This document shows positions 36,526 to 45,679 of a DNA stretch of 64,000 bases, piece by piece (position 1 is the stretch's first letter; each line of letters begins with the position of its first letter). This DNA is from Pokkaliibacter sp. MBI-7 (lineage in GTDB: Bacteria > Pseudomonadota > Gammaproteobacteria > Pseudomonadales > Balneatricaceae), in assembly GCF_029846635.1 (NCBI RefSeq), contig NZ_JARVTG010000001.1, forward strand, positions 1,146,501 through 1,210,500. Direction: 5' to 3'. The translations under genes were made by a program, and so were the position numbers. The notes below the pieces were generated by a model that was given only the letters and a program-made list of their open reading frames with translations, was not told where the DNA came from and did not search any database.

Positions 36526-37297
36526 CGCTCGCTCCTAATTTCTTGTCCGCATCGGCCTTATCTGCCTCGATACGGATAAATTCTGCCAAAAGCTTTTGCT
36601 GTTGTTTGGTCAGAGCCAGTCGTTCCAGTAATTCAGGTCTGCGCTGCCAGGTTCTGCCCAGTTGCTGCTGCATTCTCCAGCGCTCAATCGCTGCATGATT
36701 GCCACTCAACAACACCGGCGGAACCGCCAGCCCACTCATGTCTTCAGGGCGGGTATAGTGCGGACAGTCAAGCAATCCTGCACTGAAGGAGTCCTGCTCA
36801 GCAGACCCTTCATGACCCAGCACCCCCGGAAGCATCCTCGCTACAGCATCGATCATCACCATGGCTGGCAGCTCACCGCCACTCAGCACAAAGTCACCAA
36901 CCGACCACTCGGTATCAATCTCGGTTTGAATGACCCGTTCATCAATACCTTCGTAACGCCCGGCCACCAGAATCAGGGCGTCGTATCCAGCCAGCTCTCT
37001 TACCCCCTGCTGATCCAGCTTGCGGCCTTGCGGCGACAGATAGATCACATGAGGCTTAACCTTGGAAGCCTGTTTAGCTGCATGAATTGCATCCGTTAAC
37101 GGCTGCACCTTCATCAGCATGCCAGGCCCTCCCCCGTAGGGACGGTCGTCTACAGTACGATGCCGGTCATGGGTAAAATCCCGTGGATTCCAGCACTGCA
37201 GACTAAGCTTGCCTTCTTTAACTGCCCGACCAGTGACGCCGTAGAGGCCTACAGCCCGGAACATCTCTGGAAACAGGGATACAACACCTATCCACAC
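36485..37297 (-). CDS. trmD: tRNA (guanine-37-N1)-methyltransferase
   Basis: TrmD methylates G37 of tRNAs that read CNN codons. I start at the GTG at 37297 (WIGVVSLFPEMF), eight bases after GAGG and in line with E. coli MWIG; the frame stays open upstream into rimM. The 270 residues include the SAM knot RPYGGGPGMLM, YLSPQGRKL, GRYEGIDERV and GDFVLSGGELPAM. The C-terminus carries an acidic tail about 15 residues longer than in E. coli (KLGASDEQQEPDHSADRS), and this tail is coded by bases that also start rplS. Confidence 0.95.
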   Translation of the reverse strand: MWIGVVSLFPEMFRAVGLYGVTGRAVKEGKLSLQCWNPRDFTHDRHRTVDDRPYGGGPGMLMKVQPLTDAIHAAKQASKVKPHVIYLSPQGRKLDQQGVRELAGYDALILVAGRYEGIDERVIQTEIDTEWSVGDFVLSGGELPAMVMIDAVARMLPGVLGHEGSAEQDSFSAGLLDCPHYTRPEDMSGLAVPPVLLSGNHAAIERWRMQQQLGRTWQRRPELLERLALTKQQQKLLAEFIRIEADKADADKKLGASDEQQEPDHSADRS

Positions 37298-37307
37298 GTC
37301 ATTGGCC

Positions 37308-37835
37308 TCAGAAACTGGGATCCCAGTCGACAACCAGACGCTGCTGCTCCAGGCTCACTTCCTTAACATGATGACCCAACAGATAGGGGATCAGACGTTC
37401 CTGATCATCAACACTACCTGCGCAGGGTCGGACCACAAGCACATCATTTGCGCCTGTTGCCATCAGATGATCAACCTCACCAAGGAGTACGCCCTCAGTG
37501 GTCGTCACCTGCAAACCTTCCAACTGATGCCAGTAATACTCACCTTCCTCAAGAGAAGGTAACTGGCCTTGATCAATGTTGATGTCAGCCTCGCAATACT
37601 GCCGGGCCACCTCACGATCATCACAACCTTTAATATGGGCTACCAAGCCCTGGCCATGAATACGCCATTGATCAATAACGATTTCTCGCCACTGACCGTT
37701 AAGCTGTAACTTCCAGGGAGTGTAGGCAAAGATGTTCTCCATCGGATCAGTAAAGGAATAAACCTTTACCCAGCCTTTTATGCCGTACACCGAGGTAATG
37801 CGCCCCATGACGAGCAGGTTTTCTTTGCTTTGCAT
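37308..37835 (-). CDS. rimM: 16S rRNA processing protein RimM
   Basis: RimM binds S19 and helps mature the 30S head. The 175 residues have an N-terminal RimM domain (MGRITSVYGIKGWVKVYSFTD) and a C-terminal PRC barrel (YYWHQLEGLQV, GEVDHLMATGANDVLVV). It lies between rpsP and trmD, as in most bacteria. Confidence 0.97.
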   Translation of the reverse strand: MQSKENLLVMGRITSVYGIKGWVKVYSFTDPMENIFAYTPWKLQLNGQWREIVIDQWRIHGQGLVAHIKGCDDREVARQYCEADINIDQGQLPSLEEGEYYWHQLEGLQVTTTEGVLLGEVDHLMATGANDVLVVRPCAGSVDDQERLIPYLLGHHVKEVSLEQQRLVVDWDPSF

Positions 37836-37872
37836 CAGGCGATCCGGAAATCTCAGCTCATTACCCTATCAG

Positions 37873-38130
37873 TTACGCCGCAGCCTGGGCTTTGGCAGCT
37901 TCTTTGATCAGTTGGGCAACACGATCAGTAGGTTGTGCGCCTTTCTCGGTCCAGTAGGCAACGCGAGCCATGTCCAGGTTCAGACGCTGCTCACCACCAC
38001 GGGCGATGGGGTTGAAGAAACCTACACGCTCAATAAAGCGACCGTCGCGTGCATTACGCTGGTCAGCAATAGTGATGTGGTAGAAAGGACGCTTTTTGGA
38101 GCCGCCACGAGCCAAACGGATAGTTACCAT
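37873..38130 (-). CDS. rpsP: 30S ribosomal protein S16
   Basis: An 85-residue protein beginning MVTIRLARGGSKKRPFYHI, with RDGRFIERVGFFNP, both diagnostic of S16. It is the first gene of rpsP-rimM-trmD-rplS. The C-terminus ends in an Ala/Gln-rich tail. Confidence 0.98.
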   Translation of the reverse strand: MVTIRLARGGSKKRPFYHITIADQRNARDGRFIERVGFFNPIARGGEQRLNLDMARVAYWTEKGAQPTDRVAQLIKEAAKAQAAA

Positions 38131-38343
38131 GTGCGATCGATCCTCTATTGAGTGTTGGATGGGTTTTGATATCGCCCACCGTTTTAGGAACCGGCAGCCC
38201 TCTCAGGGAAGTCTGCCGAGTCATAAGGCGCAGTATTCTACTTGCAGTACCGAACTCAGGCAAAGGTTTTGTTTACTTTTTCAGCAGAGACACAACCACT
38301 TACCAGCACCTGCAATGGCGCAAAAAAACAGTTAACAGAAAAA

Positions 38344-39720
38344 TCAAAGACGCGGCATGCCACCGCCCATTCCTGGTGGCAACATACTCTTCATGCCACG
38401 CATCATCTTCGCCAGACCACCTTTGCCGGAGATCTGCTTCATCATTTTTTGCATCTGCTTGTGCTGTTTCAGCAGTCTGTTGACGTCCTGCACCTGAGTG
38501 CCGGACCCCATGGCAATACGACGCTTGCGTGGGCCGTTAATCAGATCAGGATTACGTCGCTCTTTGGGAGTCATGGAGTTGATGATCGCCTCCATCTGCT
38601 TCATGTTCTTTTCGGCTGCGCCCATATCAGCATTCTGGGTCAGCTGCCCCATTCCCGGCAGTTTGGTCATCAGACCAGCCATGCCTCCCATGTTGCTCAT
38701 CTGTTGCAGCTGATCACGGAAATCTTCCAGATCGAAACCTTTGCCTTTCTTCAGTTTGGACGCCAGCTTCTCAGCCTTGCTGCGGTCCATCTTCTGCTCA
38801 GCTTCTTCGATCAGCGACAGCACATCGCCCATACCAAGAATACGAGAGGCAACACGATCAGGATGGAAAGGCGACAGGGCTTCGGTTTTCTCACCAACCC
38901 CCAGAAACTTGATGGGCTTACCTGTAATGTAACGAACAGACAAGGCCGCACCGCCACGAGCATCGCCGTCGGTCTTGGTCAGAATGACCCCCGTCAATGG
39001 CAACACATCATTGAATGCCTTGGCAGTATTGGCGGCGTCCTGACCCGTCATGGCATCAACCACAAACAGGGTCTCGATGGGCTTGACGGCAGCGTGAAGC
39101 TGCTTCACCTCCTCCATCATGGCTTCATCAACATGCAGACGGCCGGCAGTATCCAGCAACACCACATCGTAGTGCTGAATTTTGGCGTGCTGAATAGCTG
39201 CCTGAGCGATATCGAGCGGTTTTTGATTACTTTGGCTGGGGAAGAAATTGACCCCGACTTCATTCGCCAGGGTTTCCAGCTGTTTGATAGCCGCAGGACG
39301 ATAAACGTCCACTGACACCACCATGACTGACTTCTTGTGCCGCTCCTTTAAGAAGCGGGCCAGCTTACCGACAGAAGTGGTTTTACCCGCGCCTTGCAGA
39401 CCCGCCATCATCACCACTGCGGGAGGCTGAGCAGACAGATTGAGCGCCTCGTTGGCATCACCCATGATGCTGACCAGCTCCTGCTGGACAATCTTGATAA
39501 ACACCTGCCCAGGGCTGAGGCTGCGCGTCACTTCCTGACCAATGGCACGCTCCTTGACCTTACCTATAAACTCTTTGACCACAGGCAGGGCGACGTCCGC
39601 TTCAAGCAGGGCCATGCGCACATCACGCAACGCGTCTTTGACATTGTCCTCAGTAAGCTTGGCCTGGCCGGTAATATGCTTTAAGGTCTGGGATAAACGT
39701 TCCGTTAGATTGTCAAACAT
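38344..39720 (-). CDS. ffh: Signal recognition particle protein Ffh
   Basis: Ffh with 4.5S RNA targets membrane proteins to FtsY. The NG domain shows AGLQGAGKTTSVGKLA (G1), DTAGRLHVDEAMM and TKTDGDARGG; the methionine-rich M domain begins near residue 300 and ends KSMLPPGMGGGMPRL. The 458 residues match the family. It lies upstream of rpsP and divergent from the CcsA-like gene. Confidence 0.98.
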   Translation of the reverse strand: MFDNLTERLSQTLKHITGQAKLTEDNVKDALRDVRMALLEADVALPVVKEFIGKVKERAIGQEVTRSLSPGQVFIKIVQQELVSIMGDANEALNLSAQPPAVVMMAGLQGAGKTTSVGKLARFLKERHKKSVMVVSVDVYRPAAIKQLETLANEVGVNFFPSQSNQKPLDIAQAAIQHAKIQHYDVVLLDTAGRLHVDEAMMEEVKQLHAAVKPIETLFVVDAMTGQDAANTAKAFNDVLPLTGVILTKTDGDARGGAALSVRYITGKPIKFLGVGEKTEALSPFHPDRVASRILGMGDVLSLIEEAEQKMDRSKAEKLASKLKKGKGFDLEDFRDQLQQMSNMGGMAGLMTKLPGMGQLTQNADMGAAEKNMKQMEAIINSMTPKERRNPDLINGPRKRRIAMGSGTQVQDVNRLLKQHKQMQKMMKQISGKGGLAKMMRGMKSMLPPGMGGGMPRL

Positions 39721-39898
39721 GATGTGCCCTTAATTGACGCCCGCCGATGATCACTGCCAGACGTACCTGTAAAAATCAAATTTCGGCTATTATATCCGAC
39801 GCCTTGCCCAGGCACGAATGCCACTTTCAATAACATACGGATTTAACCCAATACCGTGCGGCCAGCCAATGCCAAGCGGGACAATGGATAGCTGATCA

Positions 39899-40699
39899 AT
39901 GATTCTCTTCAGTGCCTATGCTCTTGCCGTTTTGGCCTACCTGACTGGAGGTGCGCTACAGTGCCGTGCCTTGATGAACAAGCCCGTCTGCAGTCGCAAC
40001 CTGATCCTGATGCTCGGCCTGGCTGGCGCTATTGCACAGGCATTTTCACTTTCCCACACCCTGATCACCGACAATGGCCTGCGTTTTGATTTCTTTATTA
40101 CAGCATCCCTAATCGCCTGCATCATTGTTCTGTTAGCCCTAGCCAGTATCCTTACCCGCCCACTGGAAAACCTGCTGGTAGTGATTTATCCGATGGCTGC
40201 GCTGACTGTCATTCTCAGCGCCCTGGTGCCTGCGGAAGGGCTGTCTCATGAATATGACCCCGGCCTAGACCTGCATATTGCCTCCTCCATGATTGCCTAT
40301 GCTTTCTTCACACTGGCCTTGGTGCAGGCACTGCTATTGTCGCGGCAGAACTGGCAGTTAAAACATCACAAGCCCAGTGCATTGACCAAAGCACTCCCAC
40401 CACTGATGACCATGGAAAAACTGTTATTCGAGTTAATCTGGGTGGGGCTGATTTTCCTGACCATAGGCTTGGGCAGTGGCTTCTTCTTTGTGGAGAATCT
40501 GTTTGTACAGCACCTGATCCACAAAACCATTCTGTCGATACTGGCCTGGTTTATCTTCGCCACCCTGCTGGTTGGCCATTACCGTTTCGGCTGGCGCAGT
40601 CGTACCGCAGTACGCTGGACTATTGGAGGTTTTGTAGTACTTATGCTGAGTTTTTTCGGTACCAAGCTGGTACTGGAATACATTCTTCACCGTGCCTGA
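39899..40699 (+). CDS. CcsA/HemX-like cytochrome c assembly family membrane protein (YpjD-like)
   Basis: A 266-residue protein with about eight hydrophobic helices. The conserved core includes DLHIASSMIAYAFFTLALVQ and WVGLIFLTIGLGSGFFF; the heme-handling WWD motif of true CcmC/CcmF proteins is not seen. This family (E. coli YpjD) is usually next to ffh and a CorC-like gene, as here. Its function is unknown. Confidence 0.88.
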   Translation: MILFSAYALAVLAYLTGGALQCRALMNKPVCSRNLILMLGLAGAIAQAFSLSHTLITDNGLRFDFFITASLIACIIVLLALASILTRPLENLLVVIYPMAALTVILSALVPAEGLSHEYDPGLDLHIASSMIAYAFFTLALVQALLLSRQNWQLKHHKPSALTKALPPLMTMEKLLFELIWVGLIFLTIGLGSGFFFVENLFVQHLIHKTILSILAWFIFATLLVGHYRFGWRSRTAVRWTIGGFVVLMLSFFGTKLVLEYILHRA

Positions 40700-40818
40700 T
40701 GAGCAAAACACGCTATCATCGACCAAACACAATAGGTCGGTAGCACTGATGCTTGACACTGCCCCGGCCGAGCGAATACAACTCTGTTTCCGATTCGCGT
40801 TACGAGGTTAACCCTGTC

Positions 40819-42081
40819 TTGAACGACATACCCATAGTGGCCTTAGTCATTATCTTGGTCATTCTTATTTTCCTCTCTGCATTTTTCTCTAGTTCCGAGA
40901 CCGGGATGATGTCTCTGAACCGTTATCGCCTACGTCACCTCGTAAAAAGCAAGCACAGAGGCGCCACACGCGCATCCAAGTTACTTGAGCGTCCAGAACG
41001 CCTGATTGGTGTCATCCTGATCGGTAATAACTTTGTAAACACCCTACTGGCATCACTGTCGGCCGTTATTGCGACGCAAATCTGGGGCGATGCAGGTATC
41101 GCCATAGCCACCGCCATTCTCACAGTTGTTATTATTATTTTTGGCGAAGTGACCCCCAAAACCTACGCGGCCCTGCACCCAGAGCGTATCGCCTTCCCGG
41201 CAGCGGTCATCCTTACCCCTTTACTCACTCTGCTGTATCCCTTTGTATGGACAGTCAATCAGATTACCAGCGGGATTATGCGCCTGTTCAGACTGCAGGC
41301 GAACACTGGTGCGGGCCATCACCTGAGCACAGAAGAACTGCGCACCATCGTGCACGAAGCAGGCGCGCTGATGCCTCGTCGCAATCAGAACATGCTGCTC
41401 AGCATTCTTGACCTTGAGCGAGTGTCAGTGAATGACGTAATGATTCCAGCGAACGATATTGAAGGCATAGATCTGGATGATGATCTTGAGACCATCCTTG
41501 AGCAAATCGCCAGAAGTCGCTACACACGCCTTCCGCTTTATCAGGGTGAAATAAACAATGTCGTCGGTGTGTTACACATGCGTAGCGTAGCCAAGCTGAT
41601 CAAATCGGACGAACCAGTTACCAAAGAACTGATTGCCGAGCAGGCTTTTGAGCCCTACTTCATACCTGAAAACACCCCGTTGCATACCCAGCTGCTCAAC
41701 TTCCAGAAAGAGAACAAGCGGCTGGGTCTGGTAGTGGATGAATACGGCGATATTATTGGCGCCATCACACTGGAAGACATTCTGGAAGAGATCGTAGGCG
41801 AGCTATCCACCAAAGAGGATGTAGAGGATCAGGATATCGTTCATCAGGATGATGGCAGCATCATCATTGACGGCACATCCAACATCCGTGATATCAACAA
41901 GGCACTGCATTGGGAGCTGCCTACCGAAGGGCCGAAAACAATCAATGGCCTGATCGTCGAAACGCTGGAGGCCATTCCGCAGGCCAATACCTGTGTGCAA
42001 ATTGGTGATTACCGTTTTGAGACACTGCAAATCAAGGACAATCTCATAAAATCTGTACGTGCCTACAGCGTCGAAGAGTAA
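40819..42081 (+). CDS. DUF21/CBS/CorC_HlyC domain membrane protein (YfjD-like)
   Basis: The layout is an N-terminal DUF21 membrane domain (about 1-180; FFSSSETGMMSLNRYRLRHL), a CBS pair (about 190-320, VMIPANDIEGID, VLHMRSVAKL) and a C-terminal CorC_HlyC domain (DGSIIIDGTSNIRDINKAL). The family is linked with magnesium or cobalt efflux and transporter control. I start at the TTG at 40819 since this gives 420 residues, aligns with E. coli YfjD and has GAGG upstream; a TTG at 40753 would add 22 residues. Confidence 0.88.
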   Translation: MNDIPIVALVIILVILIFLSAFFSSSETGMMSLNRYRLRHLVKSKHRGATRASKLLERPERLIGVILIGNNFVNTLLASLSAVIATQIWGDAGIAIATAILTVVIIIFGEVTPKTYAALHPERIAFPAAVILTPLLTLLYPFVWTVNQITSGIMRLFRLQANTGAGHHLSTEELRTIVHEAGALMPRRNQNMLLSILDLERVSVNDVMIPANDIEGIDLDDDLETILEQIARSRYTRLPLYQGEINNVVGVLHMRSVAKLIKSDEPVTKELIAEQAFEPYFIPENTPLHTQLLNFQKENKRLGLVVDEYGDIIGAITLEDILEEIVGELSTKEDVEDQDIVHQDDGSIIIDGTSNIRDINKALHWELPTEGPKTINGLIVETLEAIPQANTCVQIGDYRFETLQIKDNLIKSVRAYSVEE

Positions 42082-42108
42082 GATCGCACCGCAGTCCATG
42101 TACATAAG

Positions 42109-42129
42109 AAGGGAGCCAATGGCTCCCTT
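42109..42129 (+). terminator. Terminator of the corC-like gene
   Basis: AAGGGAGCC, loop AAT, GGCTCCCTT, then TTGCTTTT. It lies 27 bp after the stop. Confidence 0.8.
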
Positions 42130-42191
42130 GTTGCTTTTAGCACCTCAGAACAGCCCCCCCCCCGGTAGCAGTTCACGAACAGTCCAACCCG

Positions 42192-42239
42192 ACTCCAGCA
42201 CTCCAGCACTCCAGCACTCCAGCACTCCAGCACTCCAGC
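42192..42239. repeat. Tandem repeat, six perfect copies of ACTCCAGC
   Basis: An 8-bp unit repeated six times with no variation, between the converging corC-like gene and secF, outside any gene I believe in. Perfect copies suggest recent slippage expansion. The rest of the 42082-42439 gap holds the two terminators and nothing else recognisable. Confidence 0.95.
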
Positions 42240-42387
42240 ATCTGACAACCATCCGCGCGCGATAGCCACTCCACTACTCCGTTAGCGAGTTACTCTCCTG
42301 ATAACGGAGAGTACGGACAATGGTCCGATGAGCTCATCACCTTATGAACAGATGATCATCACCGACATATTTTCACTACCTCAAAAA

Positions 42388-42419
42388 CAATGAAGGGCGC
42401 ACTAAGGCGCCCTTCATTG
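42388..42419 (-). terminator. Terminator of the yajC-secD-secF operon
   Basis: On the minus strand CAATGAAGGGCGC, loop CTTAGT, GCGCCCTTCATTG followed by TTTTTG. A 13-bp perfect stem 20 bp after the secF stop. Confidence 0.9.
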
Positions 42420-42439
42420 CCATTCATCATCCAGTCTGA

Positions 42440-43357
42440 TCAGGGACGATCGTCAACCAGCTCTTCCTTGGCAGGAGGCAACAGATCTTCACGCGATACT
42501 TTCAGATAGATCAAGAGACTGGCACAGACATATACCGATGAGTAGGTTCCCACGCCGATACCAATCAACAGTGCCAACGCGAAGCCATGAATCATGTCGC
42601 CGCCGAACAGGAACAACGCCCACACCACCAACCAGGTGGTCAATGAAGTGATGGTGGTCCGCCCCAGAGTGTCAGTCATAGCGGTATTAACCACCTCGAC
42701 AGGCACTGCTTTACGCATTTTGCGGAAGTTTTCACGGATACGGTCAGCGACCACAATCGAGTCATTGAGAGAGTAACCAATGACAGCCAGCACTGCGGCC
42801 AGCACGGTCAGATCAAACTCAATCCGGAACAGGGAGAATACGCCCAGCACAATGATCACGTCGTGCACCAGTGATAACACCGCCGCAAACGAGAACTTGA
42901 ACTGGAAACGTGCCGCCACGTACAGCATGACCCCAGCCAGAGCCAGCAACATGCCCAGACCGCCCTGATCACGCAGCTCGCCCCCCACCTGGGAGCCGAC
43001 AAACTCGGTACGTTTCAGCGTCACATCGGCACCGTCAGACTGCAGTGCAGCCATGACTTGATCACCCACCTTGGCCTGCTCTGTAGAAGCCACTCGTACC
43101 ACGATGTCGCGCAGGGTTCCGTAGCTCTGCACTACAGCACTCTCAAGGCCGGCCTTTTCCAGCTGACCACGCACTTTGTCCAGATTCTGGTCCTGTGCAA
43201 ACTGCACCTCTACCAGCGTACCGCCAGTAAAATCCAGACCAAACTGCAAACCCTGCACAGCCAGTGATCCCAACGAGATCAGGGTTGCTACCAGGGAGAT
43301 AGCGGCGAACATATGCCGCAGCTTCATAAAATCAATGACGCGCTTTACAGCAGCCAT
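42440..43357 (-). CDS. secF: Protein translocase subunit SecF
   Basis: SecF with SecD uses the proton gradient to help pull proteins through SecYEG. The ATG at 43357 has GGAGG eight bases upstream; 305 residues. It has an N-terminal helix, a periplasmic domain with GLDFTGGTLVEV, and five further helices with the NDSIVVADRIRENFRK motif. The start comes one base after the secD stop. Confidence 0.96.
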   Translation of the reverse strand: MAAVKRVIDFMKLRHMFAAISLVATLISLGSLAVQGLQFGLDFTGGTLVEVQFAQDQNLDKVRGQLEKAGLESAVVQSYGTLRDIVVRVASTEQAKVGDQVMAALQSDGADVTLKRTEFVGSQVGGELRDQGGLGMLLALAGVMLYVAARFQFKFSFAAVLSLVHDVIIVLGVFSLFRIEFDLTVLAAVLAVIGYSLNDSIVVADRIRENFRKMRKAVPVEVVNTAMTDTLGRTTITSLTTWLVVWALFLFGGDMIHGFALALLIGIGVGTYSSVYVCASLLIYLKVSREDLLPPAKEELVDDRP

Positions 43358-43358
43358 C

Positions 43359-45248
43359 TCAGGCACCTCCCTTGAAGAACAGAGGCCAAATCGGCAATTG
43401 ATTCAGCTTACGACCACCGTACAACAGGTTAACCAGCGCACGGGTAACCATGATGGCGGTAAACATAGAGGTGATAATGCCGATCGACAGAGTGACAGCG
43501 AAGCCTTTGACCGGCCCGGTTCCCATAAAGAACAGAATCAGCCCCACCAGCAGGGTCGTCAGGTTGGAGTCGAGAATGGTAGTAAAGGCACGTTCATAGC
43601 CAGCATGAATGGCCATCTGCACGGGCGCCTTATTCGCCAGCTCCTCCTTTATCCTGGAGAAAATCAATACGTTGGCATCGACCGCCATCCCCATTGTCAA
43701 CACGATACCGGCAATACCTGGCAGCGTCAGCGTTGACGAAATGATCGACATCACCGCGATCAGCAGAGCGATGTTGAGACCAAGTGCAATGTTGGCAATC
43801 AGACCGAAGGTGCGGTAATAGAGCAGCATGAATACCACCACCAGTGCCAGGCCCACCTCTGCAGAGAACACACCGCGCTCGATGTTCTGCTGACCAAGGC
43901 TAGGACCAACCGTACGCTCTTCAACGATGTAGACAGGTGCAGCCAATGAGCCTGCGCGCAACAGCAACGCTAGCTCTGAAGCCTCGCCGTTGCTATCCAG
44001 ACCGGTGATACGGAAGGAGTTACCCAGCGCAGACTGGATCGTCGCCAGAGAGATGATGGACTTTTCAACATAAGGAACGCGTTTTTCCACGTTCTGACCA
44101 TTCTCGCTGGACACCACATTGCGTGTTTTGTGCTCGATGAACAGTACCGCCATCTTGCGTCCCACAGCATTGCGGGTGATGCGGTTCATCATCTTGCCAC
44201 CGGCCGAGTCAAGATTGACGTTTACCTGTGGCCGGCCAGTCTCATCGAAGGAAGAAGAAGCGCTGGAGACGTTATTACCGGTGATAATAATGTCGCGCTC
44301 CAGTGTCGCCTGACGATTAGGGGCTGAGCGGAAGTTGAACGTCTCCGTAGTACCGGCAGCCGCATCAGAACGTGACTCCAGACGGAACTCCAGATTGGCA
44401 GTTGCCCCCAGCACACGTTTGGCCGCGGCGGTATCCTGCACCCCAGGCAACTCCACGACAATACGATTGCGTCCCTGACGTTGCACCAGCGGCTCGGCCA
44501 CCCCCAGCTCATTGACACGATTACGCAGCGTGGTCAGGTTCTGGGTAATGGCATAATCTTCGATCTCGCGCGTGGTTTTCTCGCTGAGATTGATCATGAT
44601 GGCAGGCTGACCGTCAGCCTCAGCCGTCTCCAGCACAAACTCAGGATAGTCCTTACGCAACAGCGTCACGGCCTGATCACGAGCATCGGCATCACGGAAG
44701 TCAATTTGCAGCTTGCCACTTTGCTGGTCATGATCGACCTTGCTGTAGCGCAACTTGGCTTCACGCAACTTGGTCTTGATCTCTGACTGATAGACGTCCA
44801 GACGCTGGGTGACCGCCTCGGCCATATCCACTTCCATCAGGAAGTGCACACCGCCACGCAAGTCGAGGCCGAGTTTCATCGGTCCTGCGCCCAAAGACGT
44901 CAACCAGGCCGGAGTAGTCGGCGCCAGGTTGAGTGCTACCACGTAGTCCTGGCCAAGAGCCTGGGCCACGATATCCCGTGCAATCAGCTGATCTTCACCG
45001 CTGTTCATGCGGATCAGGGCGCTTTGGTCATTCTCAGCACGCTCGGCACCTTTGATGCCGATGTTTTTCGCAGCAATAGCCGCCTCTGCACGCTTGAGTG
45101 TTGCCTCGTCGACCACTTCTCCGGAACGGCTGGCACTGATCTGCACAGCATAGTCATCTGGATAGAGGTTGGGCGCCGCATAAATGCTTGCGACCGCCAG
45201 CACTACCAGAATCAGCAAATACTTCCACAACGGATAACGGTTGAGCAT
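43359..45248 (-). CDS. secD: Protein translocase subunit SecD
   Basis: The larger partner of SecF, 629 residues (E. coli 615). An N-terminal helix (LWKYLLILVVLAVASIYA) is followed by the large periplasmic head with GLDLRGGVHFLMEVDM and then five helices containing GMAVDANVLIFSRIKEEL. It runs yajC-secD-secF as in most proteobacteria, with a hairpin between yajC and secD. Confidence 0.97.
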   Translation of the reverse strand: MLNRYPLWKYLLILVVLAVASIYAAPNLYPDDYAVQISASRSGEVVDEATLKRAEAAIAAKNIGIKGAERAENDQSALIRMNSGEDQLIARDIVAQALGQDYVVALNLAPTTPAWLTSLGAGPMKLGLDLRGGVHFLMEVDMAEAVTQRLDVYQSEIKTKLREAKLRYSKVDHDQQSGKLQIDFRDADARDQAVTLLRKDYPEFVLETAEADGQPAIMINLSEKTTREIEDYAITQNLTTLRNRVNELGVAEPLVQRQGRNRIVVELPGVQDTAAAKRVLGATANLEFRLESRSDAAAGTTETFNFRSAPNRQATLERDIIITGNNVSSASSSFDETGRPQVNVNLDSAGGKMMNRITRNAVGRKMAVLFIEHKTRNVVSSENGQNVEKRVPYVEKSIISLATIQSALGNSFRITGLDSNGEASELALLLRAGSLAAPVYIVEERTVGPSLGQQNIERGVFSAEVGLALVVVFMLLYYRTFGLIANIALGLNIALLIAVMSIISSTLTLPGIAGIVLTMGMAVDANVLIFSRIKEELANKAPVQMAIHAGYERAFTTILDSNLTTLLVGLILFFMGTGPVKGFAVTLSIGIITSMFTAIMVTRALVNLLYGGRKLNQLPIWPLFFKGGA

Positions 45249-45283
45249 GAAGTTGCCTTTTCTACATTTATAGAATGCAGGAA

Positions 45284-45301
45284 AGGCGCCCTAAGGCGCC
45301 T
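45284..45301 (-). repeat. Hairpin between yajC and secD
   Basis: AGGCGCC, loop CTAA, GGCGCCT in the 69-bp gap, without a T-run. It may tune expression or mRNA stability rather than terminate. Confidence 0.55.
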
Positions 45302-45317
45302 AACTGCAGGTATAGAC

Positions 45318-45650
45318 TCAGATATTCTTGATAGTGCCTTTGGGCAGCGCCGCTGAAATGTACACTTTCTGCACTTTCAGCTCGACGGTATCGGACACCG
45401 CCAGCACTATGTAGTCATCAGTCACTTTGCTGACACGACCAAGGATGCCACCGCTGGTCACCACTTCGTCTCCCTTGTTCAGTCCGGTAATCAGATTCTT
45501 GTGCTCCTTCTGGCGTTTTGATTGAGGACGCCACAGGAAGAAATAGAAAATGACAGCAAAGCCAACCAGGAAGATCAGGTTGAAGAATTCGCCACCGGGT
45601 GCCGCAGCAGGTGCATCAGCTGCATAGGCAGGAGCAATAAACCAGCTCAT
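45318..45650 (-). CDS. yajC: Preprotein translocase subunit YajC
   Basis: A 110-residue single-pass membrane protein with helix FFNLIFLVGFAVIFYFFLW, then RPQSKRQKEHKNLITGLNKGDEVVTSGGI, the family signature. It associates with SecDF. It lies between tgt and secD, as usual. Confidence 0.97.
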   Translation of the reverse strand: MSWFIAPAYAADAPAAAPGGEFFNLIFLVGFAVIFYFFLWRPQSKRQKEHKNLITGLNKGDEVVTSGGILGRVSKVTDDYIVLAVSDTVELKVQKVYISAALPKGTIKNI

Positions 45651-45679
45651 TAGAGGTCTCCTAAGGTAGTTGAAACTTG

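Noticed and set aside
38242..39315. 357-codon plus-strand open frame
   Set aside because: It is antisense to ffh, which is certain.
42192..42239. Short regular repeat considered as a CRISPR array or as phase variation inside a small gene
   Set aside because: The unit is 8 bp with no spacers, so it is not CRISPR. The only open frame across it (42063-42269, minus) is made mostly by the repeat itself.
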